Below, in pieces: positions 36,298 to 47,222 of a stretch of 64,000 nt of DNA (the first letter of the stretch is position 1; each line of letters begins with the position of its first letter). This stretch comes from Hexactinellida sp. DTS-2022. Taxonomy: Eukaryota > Porifera > Hexactinellida. Below the pieces are notes generated by a model, which saw only the letters and a program-made list of their open reading frames with translations, was not told the DNA's origin and made no database searches. A program made the position numbers and the translations under genes. The stretch lies in NCBI GenBank assembly GCA_028753945.1, contig JAPNXP010000013.1, forward strand, positions 2,914,001-2,978,000, written 5' to 3'.

Positions 36298-36552
36298 TAG
36301 TTTGTCCAATTCGTTTTTGTAATTTCTGCATATGTCCGAATGGACTTTTGTAATTTCTGCATTTGTCCGAATGAACTTTTGTAATTCTGCATGTCCGAAT
36401 GGACTTTTGTAATTTCTGCATTTTTCCGAATGAACTTTTGTAAGTTGTGGATTTGTTCGAATATACTTTTGTAAATTCTGCATTTGTACGAATGGACTTT
36501 AATAGTAAGTTCTTCTTTTGTCCGAATGGACTTTTATAATTTCTGCATTTGT
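36298..36552. repeat. 31-bp minisatellite with a MULE-TIR-like motif
   Basis: About eight copies of a roughly 31-bp unit with core TCTGCATTTGTCCGAATG followed by GACTTTTGTAAT. Unit ends vary by single substitutions and small indels. The 11-mer GCATTTGTCCG also recurs in the MULE ends at 4.7 and 6.7 kb. The overlapping ORFs on the - strand are translated repeat. Confidence 0.85.
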
Positions 36553-38459
36553 AGAATATAATTTCTGAAGCCAATTAAGATATCCATTTTACGAAAGTGT
36601 TGTTTCAATAATATAAATGGATTAAATGACAGATCGGTGTATCCAACAACAATTCGATTCTTGACTTTTCGGAAAAACACTTGTATGTGTGTTAATTATT
36701 TGTAATGAAAATGCATAAATAACTAATCCCAAACATAATTCCAATATCTGTCCTGTTTTACATTATCAATTTTTATTATGAAATTTACCGACAGAAGAAT
36801 ACAAACGTTGTATGGGATATCTTTTACAACTGCAGATGGTAAGAATTATGTCCAATCCAAGAACACAGAAATTATATTTACCTTAAATGCGTCATCTTTA
36901 GAAGTGGTTGCAAAGGAACAAGTAAACTGAATCGCACAAGAAACTTGACACCTCCTATGCATAACCACGAAGTATAGAGTACAAAACCGAGGTCCATTAA
37001 TTGAAAACCAAGTGCAAAACCGTTGCTAAGCATGTACATTTATTTATTTATTTTATTTACATAACTTTCGCATAGTTTATAGTCAAACTAAACAAAACTT
37101 AGTTTAAGATAAAGTTAAGCAAAAGCTAAATTTAAGCAAACTTAAACTTAGTTTAACAAAAAAAGAAAAACCCCTAACTGGCACCATAGATGATTATTTG
37201 CTATAAGATTTTACTACCATGAGATTTATACTACCAAAGATTAGAACTATTAATTCGTTTTAACCATTCATAGTAATACGTAATATTAACATTACTAGCA
37301 AAAGTTTTGCGACCCTGTAAATATTGCTCGAATAAAACAGCTAACACTGGTTCAATGGGCTCCTGTTCGAGTGGAATAATTTGAAAGTTGTTGCTGAATC
37401 TAATTTCTTGCATGGAGCACTGGTTTCGCTGTGTGCAAATTGCATTGTTAAATTTACCACTCAATAGATAGTGGTGTGTAAACAGGGATATTTTCAGGTG
37501 GTGAACAGTATAAAGAATAGTTTTAAATTTAAGGTATTATTGGGTCTTGAAATTCGAAGTGTTCTGCAAGGAAATCAATAACCTATAAGTGCAAATGATT
37601 AAATTAACTCAATTAAATATATAATTCAGAAATTAATACTCAGAGCTATTGAAACGGAGATACCGACATTCTTTATATGACAATTCGTTACAAAAATGTT
37701 CTTTAAACAACACTTCGTTTAAGACAGTTCGTTTAAATGACATTTCGTGACACAGCAGTGTATTTTCAAGACACTTCAATACAAATTTGAATGGTAAATT
37801 TGTAAGACATGAATGTTATTGATTACAACCATATTAAAACCGCCAGAATGTTATTAAATAAGATTATGTCAGATGTTAGTAAATTAAAAGTTTTGTTCCA
37901 TCAGTTGGGGATAAATTCGTGCTAGTAGTGTCGTGTATTTAACTGTCTGTAACGATATAAAGTGGAAGGAAAAGTAGGTATACCGTTGAAGTGTTATATA
38001 ACTTACACTGTTAGATGTCACCATGTATTTTCTTCGATCTTTATTCAGGCTGGATAATTTCCGTGCTCTGAATTCTCCAGAATTTTCGGGATTTTGTAGG
38101 AAAGAACGATTATTTATATATTACAAAAATAATTAATAAATGAGTCAAATGACTAAAATAAATGCTATAAATTTGGTAAACTAGGACACGAATTAAATAA
38201 TTAAGTAAAGATGAGTGTCTTCTCCCAAATGAAGGAATTCTGGACATTTCTTAGAATTGAGTAGAGCAAATTTCTTAGATACCAGCGATCGAGGACATAT
38301 CACTAATGATGACAAATACTGAATCTACTCTTGGTAATGAAACTGATGAGCCCTTTGGTATTTTTATTAAGCATTCGAAATAATACATCTTATACAGGGA
38401 TAACAGGAAGCATAACAGTGCAATGTGGTTAACAAATTCCATAGCAATAGAACAAATTA

Positions 38460-38825
38460 TAGGGCTGAAACGAATATTCGAAATGCAAAGAACGAACCTT
38501 TTTCTAAATGAATGAATATTTGAATATTCGTTCATTTTGATGACTAAGCATTAAATCAAATTAAGACTCAAAATACAGTGGAAAATAGTTATTGTTAATG
38601 TCATAATAGTTTAATCACAGTGCCAAACTCTATCAAACACTAATTAGTTACACAAAGGTTAGTTTAGTTAGGAATTAATATTGTGAGTATCTCCAATCTA
38701 AACAAAAGTAACGTTGTTGTCCAAAAGTGCTACCGAATATCAATTTCAATTTAATATTCTTTCAAAAAAATATTCGTGTCGAAACGAACGAATATTCGAA
38801 TATTTGGTATATTTGTTCAGCCCTA
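38460..38825. mobile_element. hAT-like MITE (AGGGCTGAAACGAATATTCG)
   Basis: 366 bp with inverted ends AGGGCTGAAACGAATATTCG and ATATTTGTTCAGCCCT. Flanks ACAAATTA and ACAGATTC match at 6 of 8. Interior repeats GAATATTCG. Confidence 0.65.
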
Positions 38826-38994
38826 ACAGATTCAGTATATTCCAATACAACTTTGTAATTAAACTCTTTACGTCATAATATAGATATTAGCTTAAAGTAT
38901 GAAGATAAGTATTTGCAAAAGAATTATTAATCTGGACACAATATCCCTTGTCAGAATTTGTTTAATAATTTGTAAATTTTAATTGCCCCAAAAT

Positions 38995-39206
38995 GCTCAG
39001 AAATTATATATTTAATCAGTAAATTATATAGTTAATGAGTTTAACACCTCTATAAAATATGAATTCAAAAATGTTAGTTTATTCTTGTTAAACTATCGTT
39101 TCATATCAATATCCATGTTGAAGCATTTACAATGTTATTATGATGGTAGAACCTTTAATGTAAGAACACAAATTATTGGTGTTCAAATACTTTTGGCATG
39201 TTAGTC
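38995..39206. mobile_element. Right half of a Tc1-like MITE
   Basis: Ends GTTCAAATACTTTTGGCATGTTAG-like sequence (a diverged copy of the 12809-13372 TIR). The interior shares GAGTTTAACACCTCTATAAA and the AAACTATCGTTTCATATC block in the same order. The left terminus is missing. Confidence 0.55.
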
Positions 39207-39284
39207 TCTGTGTTGGCCCATTAAAGCACTGCAATTAAAAACGCCTTACTTGTGTATTTATATATTTAATTTATTTACAATCAT

Positions 39285-39650
39285 CGAATTTGAGACAAGT
39301 ATACGATGGTGTAGTCAGAAATAAACCATGTGTTCGTGATAAAAATTTAACAGAATGTGAATCAGCTATGTACCGAGCTAGAAAAACTATTCATCCCAAA
39401 GTTCCTCAATCTGTTATCGAATTTTTAGATGTCAGGATCTACGCCTCTTGGAGTACATTATAAATTTTATGTTACTAGTGAAAACCAAACTGCTGTGGTA
39501 TTATTTTCTAACGATATACAGGATTCACTGCCTGAAGCCACCGACATACAATTTGATGGAACTTTTTAAACTGTTCCCAATCTATTCTATCAGTTATGGA
39601 CAATATTAGTCTCTGTTGGAAGGCACACAATTCCTGCCGTGCATTGCTTA
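39285..39650 (+). pseudogene. MULE transposase fragment
   Basis: Frame 1 reads QVYDGVVRNKPCVRDKNLTE, then ECESAMYRARKTIHPKVPQS, equivalent to the CESLIYRARR block of the 5.4-6.5 kb pseudogene. After frameshifts come IQFDGTF and FYQLWTILVS, with PAVHCL, the MULE catalytic start. The downstream catalytic part is absent. Opposite strand from the other copy. Confidence 0.7.
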
Positions 39651-40235
39651 ATTCTAAACAATTTGTCTATTGTTTTTGTTTATTTTCAGGAAATTTTTGT
39701 TAGCATTTTCTTCATTTCTGTAATATTTTGTTTTTCGTTAATTATATTATAGAGTTATGTACTCAATTGAAACCAAATTGACTCATAATTGTGTATTTGT
39801 TCAAAGTAGTGAAGATGTCTTATCTTTAGTAGGTTATGATAGTAATTATATCTTGTATTAGTCTAGAAGCAATCATTACATTTGACCATTTAACTTAGTG
39901 GCACGATTTCAGCTTCAGCACGTTGTTAATAGGGAACTCCATTACAAAGGCTCTATACCTATATGGAACTTGGTGAAAGCATACAAAATGATATCTATAT
40001 TAGTATTAAACTGACCATTCAATAAATCGGCAAATCCCTACCGAGGTCGCGTTATTTTACAAATTTATCGAATGTGTTGCAATGGCTCATGAGAGGTTGA
40101 CTGACAAATCCTGGCTCAGCATTTATTAATTGTATGTTAATAACTTGTTTACACTGATCAAGTGTTCATTTGTGAGTATCGCTCACCCAGAGGTGTGTAC
40201 TCCGCAAAAGTTTACGAAAATTTTCCAGGGTGCGC

Positions 40236-40436
40236 CAGGCACGTAGCTACGGGGGGGCGAGGGGGGGGCGATTGCCCCCCCAAAAGTACTTCTCGCCCCC
40301 CCTCCCAAGAGAATTTAGGAAGTGTTCGTTATAGTAAATAGAGTGATTCGTCCCCCCTTGCCCCCCCGACTCCCTGCACTTGCCCCCCCAACATAAAATT
40401 TGCCCCCCTGAATTACATACTCTAGCTACGTGCCTG
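40236..40436. mobile_element. hAT-type MITE (CAGGCACGTAGCTACG)
   Basis: 201 bp with 16-bp perfect inverted ends CAGGCACGTAGCTACG / AGCTACGTGCCTG and a perfect 8-bp TSD GGGTGCGC (40228-40235; 40437-40444). Interior of G7-C8 runs. Confidence 0.92.
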
Positions 40437-41869
40437 GGGTGCGCATATCCAGGCCTTCAGCTAGATAGTTTTCATTAGTAATCATTTGGTGGGCGTTAGT
40501 TTAATCTGTGCACCCAAAGGTGCGCAGATTTTCGGCGGCTAGATGTTGGCCTGATATATTGCACGTAGTTATGACACTGAAACAAGTGATAATATTTAGA
40601 CTTATCTTCACTCTGCACTATTGTACAAATGTTTGTGACTTTACTACCATGGAATTTCTACTACCACTGTTATTCTTTCTCACCTTATTTCTAGGGAAGT
40701 ATTGAACTATGTAATCGATTTAAGGCCAGTGTTAATGCAAGCACACGAAGTGTATCTGAGGAAGTGGGTGGGCGGCATTTCATTATCATTATCTCATTAT
40801 TTGATGACGGCTTAGTTAATAATTATCTGAGTAAATGATCTAATTTGTGAGAGCTTATTGGTCAAAAATGCAATCGTTGGGTAATAATCTTTGTAACAGT
40901 TTCTCATTTTGTTTATACCTACTTATGGCTATTTTAGAGTGTGTTAATAGTTAATTATACCATAAGATTGGTAACGAATAGTGGCCTTACTTGGAAGTGT
41001 AATATAATAATGGAAATAATGACAATAAAGAGAATATTCGTGCGAGAGTGATTTCTGACGCGGGCGGTGGAGCTGAAACAAGATTCCAACGAGCAGTGGC
41101 CTAACTACATATATTAATACGCTAATATCAAAAGATTACATATAGTTGGAGTTTTTTGAAGTTTGGGACAAATCTAACTTAGTCAAGTGGAGACTAAGGG
41201 AAACACAAATGGTGAATTTGAAGTTGACGGAAATGGGAATTGTTTAATTAAGCGTACTAATGGTATTACACAAAGAGAATATTAGACAAGATTGAGAAGA
41301 TTTACAAAGATGGGATTAAGTTACTAAAATGGCAGAGAGAAAAAGGACAACTTCACCTGTGACACACATATTAACTTGAAAGAATCCTTTCAACAATTAT
41401 TCAACGTCATGTGCTGTAGGTGTGAGTTAACTGAGTGACCATGTATCACTTGTCCTGTTTAAAAGAGAATTCTTGATCTTGAAGTACCATTCATTATCGA
41501 TCAGAGATCGAAAAGAGAAATGATTATTTCAGTGGTAATTCTAGTGGTCCGACCTCTTATAGTGGTCCTATTGGCAGCGTCATATCAGAAGACCTCACTA
41601 AATATCCACTTTTCCGTTCCAAGCTATTGCGGGAAAAGTTGAAGAAATATCTTCAGGAATGTTGTGTAAGTTTAGTACAGATTATCGGTAGTAATATGAA
41701 ATTTCCATAACAATTCAAATAGTTGCAGAAAAGAAAGATGAAAGACTCTTAACAAAGAATCTAGGTACATTAATCACGCTAGATGGAATACACTTGCCAA
41801 TTGTAAACTACGTTTATATATATATCCACAGTTGATCCTTCTAATGTGCTAAAGCGCCTTGTAAACATT

Positions 41870-42476
41870 ATACTTAAACACTATGTTCCAGGATGGATTC
41901 AATTCAAGCGGTTTTTGGGAAATTTCGAGTGGTGCCAGGAATTTCTTTCAGTTAGTACAACTGTCTAGAGATTTGCCACCACAGGATATGGTAATTGAAC
42001 ACAAAGTCCTCCAAACAAATGGATTCTGGAGTCATCCTGAAAATATTTTATTATCAATGCTGATATATTCGTGCAGATCAGTGAGAGAAAAATCAGTTAA
42101 TTGCATCCTGACGCATCGGTATTCTAGTTGCAATACTAACGATACTCTTTTTGAGCCTAGGAAATTCATAGTGCCAAAGATAAACTTTGGTGCAGATTGT
42201 TACTGGAACCTCGTTGACATTGTTACAACTCTAATTACAGAACCTCCACTTACCATGTCATTTAGTGACCAATATCTTCAATCTGCGATTGAGGAGGCAA
42301 TAATATTCCTACCCTATTCATGTCATTCTCAAGCTGTAGAACGCTGGGTAAAAGAAGTAACTCGAGCGTGCCAAAAACGTTATGACCAACAGAGTCGCCA
42401 TCGTTTCATTCTGTGTAGAGAAGAGTATCCAGTCTTGAATAGTAAGCAAGATTATTATGGCATACACATAGATTAG
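41870..42476 (+). CDS. Unassigned TE-associated protein, C-terminal part
   Basis: A 197-codon open frame (first ATG at 41883) ending at 42474-42476. Visible blocks are ILLSMLI after a NGFWSHPEN motif (about 42015-42065), EPRKFIVPKINFGADCYWN (about 42150-42205), TEPPLTMSFS and CHSQAVERWVKEVTRAC (about 42320-42375). The order HPENLLL, FxxPKxNFxA, PPL and PCHTQAVERxVKxVTEA recurs in uncharacterised, multicopy proteins of invertebrates. I recognise the pattern but know no function. The upstream 41190-41880 shows only broken coding sequence, so this is probably a decayed TE gene with an intact end. Confidence 0.5.
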
Positions 42477-42525
42477 TATATTTTGCATTCCTAGTTATAT
42501 GAGATAGAAAATTGATATATAAAAT

Positions 42526-43122
42526 CAGGGCCGTGCGAGCCTATTTTTACCTGACCAGGTCAAACCTAATTAGAGTAAACATCTGTCCCCATGAGTTAAT
42601 GAGTTTCTCATTGACATACTTTTAGCAAACATTAGCAAAAAAATTCTATTATTAGTGCGCAGCACTTTTTGATTAATGATCCGAAATAAACGTATTTGAA
42701 TGCATTTCTTAATACTGCAATCTCTTAATTCCTCTTAGTATAAGGGTACAGGGATTCCCAGGACGAGCTAGCGAAAAAGAAAATTTTGGGCATCCATGTA
42801 TTTAGGCCACTGTACAGGGTAAGATTGAAACCACTTACTGGGAATTGACTCATATAGGTTGGCAGGTATAATTATAACAAATTTAATTAAATGTACATAG
42901 TACGTATTTGACGTAATATCTAGATTCTCGATGGAGTCCCCTTTTCAGCGCTTTATTCGTATATAACAATAATAATTGTTTTGAAACTCATCAGTTAGTG
43001 AGAACCTGGTTTAATGACCAAGTTGACCTGGTCATATGGCCAGGTCAACCTGGTCAGAACCTGGTCTGGATAAATCCTACCCAGGTTTGACCTGGTCAGT
43101 TTGCATTAGTGGCACGGCCCTG
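42526..43122. mobile_element. hAT-like MITE (CAGGGCCGTGCGAGCC)
   Basis: 597 bp from CAGGGCCGTGCGAG to GTGGCACGGCCCTG, flanked by ATAAAAT on both sides (42519-42525; 43123-43129). Contains a cluster of GACCTGGTCA/TGACCAGGTC palindromic repeats near both ends. Confidence 0.8.
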
Positions 43123-43938
43123 ATAAAATTAATTTAACATGGGGATAAAAAATGCACCACTATAGCAAATAAGGGTCCAATTGAAGCATAACATAATCAA
43201 ACGCACAATAAATTGAATTTACCTGACAAAAGTCCCCTAGTTCATGGTAATTACAACAATCAATTTATTGCATGATGTAAATGAGTATACAAAACTTATT
43301 TTTTGTGAATTCTATCAAAATACCTCAACTACAGCCAAAATGACCCAAGCCGAATGAAAATGAGAGAAAGTTGGAAATTTGAACCACCCTAAAATTTATT
43401 GTCATTGTACAGTCTAAAGCTGACGTAACTTGATAATTTGCTCCTTTTTGGTTATTATAGTGATTGATGGCATCAATAAATTAAATTTAGAGCTTTGTAG
43501 CATTCTTTCTATCTCCCAACATTTTGTACACTTAAAATAAGTATATGATGAATTGAGTTTCGGATAATTATTGATTAAATAATGTTTCGGCTAGGATATA
43601 ATAGTAATATACGTCGTATACAGTCGAAATCGGATTATTTTGTCCAATTTTTTTCATGGATAATTCGACAAAATAATCCGATAAGACAATTAAACCCGGT
43701 GGGATATCCATGCAAAATGGTATATATGTTGCAGTGTATTAGAGATTTTAGTGAGTACTCGTACACACCATATAAATTTGGTGTGTCACGTACTCACTAA
43801 ATTGTTTAATGAGTACGCGTACACATTGTTTGTAAATGGTGTATTAGAGTATTTTTCATGTTATGGGTTGTTTTTATTCAAAATTGTAAGAATTTTTATT
43901 GAAATTTTTGAGAATTCTTAACCACGCTCATATATTAC

Positions 43939-44075
43939 CATTGCCGGCGCCACGTCTTATGAGGTGTGGGTTTTGTGGGTGTCCACTGTATAGTCTAGTG
44001 GGTGTCACTGTCCAAGCACCGCTTCATTTCCTTGAGGCAGTGGGTGTCCGGACACCCCCGGTGGCGCCGGCCCTG
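43939..44075 (+). mobile_element. GC-rich MITE with 5-bp TSD, copy 2
   Basis: 137 bp inside the left inverted repeat of the Ginger element, flanked by ATTAC (43934-43938; 44076-44080). The uninterrupted right inverted repeat (about 47600-47620) shows the empty site with one ATTAC/GTAAT, proving a 5-bp duplication. About 90 percent identical to 17472-17617. Confidence 0.9.
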
Positions 44076-44225
44076 ATTACTATATGTATATTAATTAAGA
44101 GCTATTCTCAAAACAATAATAAAACTAGTGAATCTTGCCAAAAGCTGAATTCAATTGAATTCAATAGATTTTCGTGAGATGAAAGAGAACTCCTGAAATT
44201 CTAATATACAGCAATATATTATATT

Positions 44226-44400
44226 ATAGCAACTACAACTTTCATAATTGAATGTACTGTGTTTCAAACCACATTCCTGTTGATATATATATGTAGCAAC
44301 TACAACTTTCATAATGGAATGTACTGTGCTTCAAACCACAATACTGTTGATATATGTAGCAACTACAACTTTCATAATGGAATGTACTGTGCTTCAAAAT
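44226..44400. repeat. Three tandem copies of a 63-67-bp unit
   Basis: Units start at TAGCAACTACAACTTTCATA near 44227, 44294 and 44357. They differ by a TATATA indel and a few substitutions. Lies just inside the left inverted repeat of the Ginger element. Confidence 0.85.
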
Positions 44401-44643
44401 TTATGTACTTTACGTTATTAATTAATCATAGGCCTTATTCACTAAAATACTTAGGCTAAATTAACAACCTATACTTAGTAAATACAGTAGAATCTGCATT
44501 AATCCGAATCCTTTTTCAATACTTTTTTCAGTTAAGATTAGTTAAAGGGTCCAGAAAGCATACTATATTTTGTTATCACCTGTGTATAGGGTATGACAAG
44601 AGTAGTGTTGTATATACATGTCCATTAGAAGAAATATCTTATA

Positions 44644-44799
44644 TGTAGACCGTCTATTTCTAGACCAGGTTTTCTTACATATACATTAGTATTACCCATA
44701 AAAAGCAGGGCAAGTGGTCTACAGAATTTATAGACGGTCTACAAATTCTTGGCTTGTTTGTATGGGCTTTATAGAGCGTCTAGAAATAGACCGTCTACA
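44644..44799. mobile_element. Small TGT...ACA element at a CTTATAAG site
   Basis: The inverted repeat is 27 bp and perfect (44638-44664 versus 44779-44805). It can be read as a 21-bp TIR starting TGTAGACCGTC plus a 4-bp TATA duplication within the palindromic target CTTATAAG. Nested in the Ginger element. Confidence 0.6.
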
Positions 44800-45023
44800 T
44801 ATAAGGATGCTCGCAATAGAATGGCACTGACCTGTTGATTTTAAAGTGATAGGGGAATAGGAACCGCAACTATAGTCGAGATAGAGACGAACTTTCAATA
44901 GTTATACCAGTTTATATCAATCATAAATGAAGTTTGAATAATAGTACAGCACTATTTGGCAAATAGTATTTGTTCCAATCGAATACTGACTACTATTTGG
45001 TTTCAACCTTAATTAATTTTAAG

Positions 45024-45284
45024 CCCACCATACACGATGTAACTTTTGCATTCAACAAAGTAACATACACGGTGCAATAATGTTGCTTGCGAATAAGTTG
45101 CAATATGCTGCGTTTTTATGCAACATGTTGCATACAAATCGAATACTGCTCTATTTCCATGCAACTCAACATACACGGTGTAACTTTGTTGCATGAAAGA
45201 TCCCCAAAGTAAATTGCATGCAATTATTGTTCCATGAACATTCCAATATACACGATTCAACAAGTTGCATCGTGTATAGTAGAG
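45024..45284. mobile_element. MITE with ATACACGRTGYAAC repeats
   Basis: Inverted ends CCATACACGATGTAAC and GTTGCATCGTGTATAGT; the interior repeats CATACACGGTG and TGCAACATGTTGCA. No clear TSD. Nested in the Ginger element. Confidence 0.55.
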
Positions 45285-45372
45285 TTATTATCAATATATT
45301 TTAACATAAAGAATACTATTGAATAACGAATAATTGTTTATATTCATACAGCGCTAACACAGCTCAAACCTA

Positions 45373-47222
45373 TCATGCCGAGATGTTAAAGCACTTCATA
45401 CCCTTATGGCATTTGGTACTACAATTACGAGATGATTTCTTACATGGACACCGATTCGTTTTGCAATGGAGGCATCTACAAAAAGCACCTTCTACTATGC
45501 CAAGAGAAGCGTTCCTCATTGCATTGGTCTGAGATAGAGAATTGGGTGGAACAGTTGAGGGTTGTATAAATTGATGAGAACAGAGTTGAAATTGGTTGCG
45601 AGAGTACTCATTGTTCAACAGTCCTTCTCTCGTTCTAATGATATAATTCTCATCATTTTCGTCCATGACTACGCCCATTAAGTTGCGCTGGCCTAAAGAA
45701 TTCATTATATCTGGTCTTTCTATCGGGATGATCACATTATCACCAACATTTGCTGATTTGAATCTCTTAGCTGAAGATTGAAGCATCCGTTCATGAAGCT
45801 TTTGTTGGTTTCGTTTGACACCTGCTCTAATGACTTCAGCTTCTCTAAAAAGATTTTTACAATCACACTTCGGACACCATACAGGAGTGCCAAAACCTTC
45901 CCCCTCGTTTCTACCACAAATTGTGTGAACAAATCTTGTGCAACCAGGACAAGAATAAACCCCGCTCGTCAGTTCACCACATACAGCACATGCCAGTGAC
46001 TGATGCGTACCTAAAGAAGAATTCGGTTCGAAAACATGCGTCTCTTCGGGTATCGGTAGCGATATATCTTCGAGATATGGATCCGAGTCTGGAGATAAAA
46101 TTGCAGGGTAACTTTGAGAAGGTACTGGAGACAAGGATCCACTGGCAGAACTGTCATCTTGAATCGTTTCTTGATTTGGAGCAACTGCATTTATCTCATT
46201 TATTATGCACTCTAGATCCTGCTCCGTGTGAATATCAGAAGCAATCTCTGAAGGTATCCCCAAATCCGAAAGGCCGAAAGAAGGTTTGTGATTAAAAAGT
46301 GCTTCAAAAGGAGTAACTCCGATAGTGGAATGATATGTTGTATTCTTTTCAAACTGGACTCGTGACAGATACTTTCCCCAACAAAGGTCGTTGCAGTTTT
46401 CCCAAGCGCATTTTTGATTTCACGGTTTGCGCGCTCTACAGAACCCTGGCTCTCGGGATGTCGTGGCTTTCCGTGAACGATTTTTGTTGATGGCCATTTC
46501 TGATTTATGAGAGTGAAGAGTGTCTCATTACAGAATTCGCCACCGTTGTCTGACTGAAGTATGTGAGGTGGTCCAAATTCACAGAAAATGTTATCCAGGG
46601 TATTGGCTACTGCATCAGCGGATTTACGCTTGAGAGGTCGGAGTAAAACGTACTTAGTAAAGTGATCTTGGTAAACAAGAAGCCACTTAAATGGGATGCC
46701 TGATTCTGACTTGTTGTGTTCATCAGACATATCGCGAAAATCAATGAGGTCTACTTGACAACGTGAAAGAAATCTAGTTGACGAAATGGGTTTGATAACA
46801 AGCGACTTGATAGACTTCTTCGATTTTCTGAGGTGACATTCTTCACAACTTTGTAAGAAAATGTTGCATGCCTTTTCCGTCACACCGTGATATTCCCTCG
46901 ACAATCGCTTATACAGACCCTTTTTTCTTACTTGATTATGCTCGACGTGTGTGCGAAGCATAATTTCATTCAGCTCTTCAATGGCTAAAACACGTTTTCC
47001 TGGTGAATCTGCAACTCTCAGATACAGAACCCTTACCGCCTGGTAAGGTACAATTTTGTAGCGAAATTGTAATCTCTGCCATTTAATCCGTTCAACTTTG
47101 CCGGATGGTGTAGGGGAAGACATGAAATCCATTTTTTCTGTAATCCCAGAACTCTTATACAATGTAGAACGATTATTTGAAGGTAACGACAACAATGAAT
47201 CAATGAACAGTTGTTTCGTCAT
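45373..47222 (-). CDS. Ginger-type integrase-like transposase with CXC tail (one frameshift)
   Basis: Two overlapping frames, 47222-46212 and 46263-45373, form one protein of about 615 residues broken by a single +1 shift near 46403-46408. Order: an H2C2 zinc motif (His92, His95, Cys126, Cys129), then a retroviral-like DDE integrase core with Asp158 (RCQVDLID), Asp225 (LQSDNGGEF) and Glu263 (GSVERANREI). After the shift, the integrase end (TTYHSTIGVTPFEALF) is followed by a C4HC3 PHD-like finger (CAVC, CPGC, H, C, CPKC at about 45845-45985) and a terminal Cys-rich CXC-like block (FCRCLHCKTNRCPCKK, about 45385-45480). This order matches KRBA2/SCAND3-like Ginger transposases. The catalytic triad is intact but the frameshift disables this copy unless bypassed. 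Confidence 0.88.

Noticed and set aside
36036..36574. Lysine- and Thr-rich ORFs on the - strand with internal repeats
   Set aside because: They read through the 31-bp minisatellite; the protein repeat follows the DNA repeat.
45921..46295. 124-codon + strand ORF
   Set aside because: Antisense shadow of the Ginger transposase.
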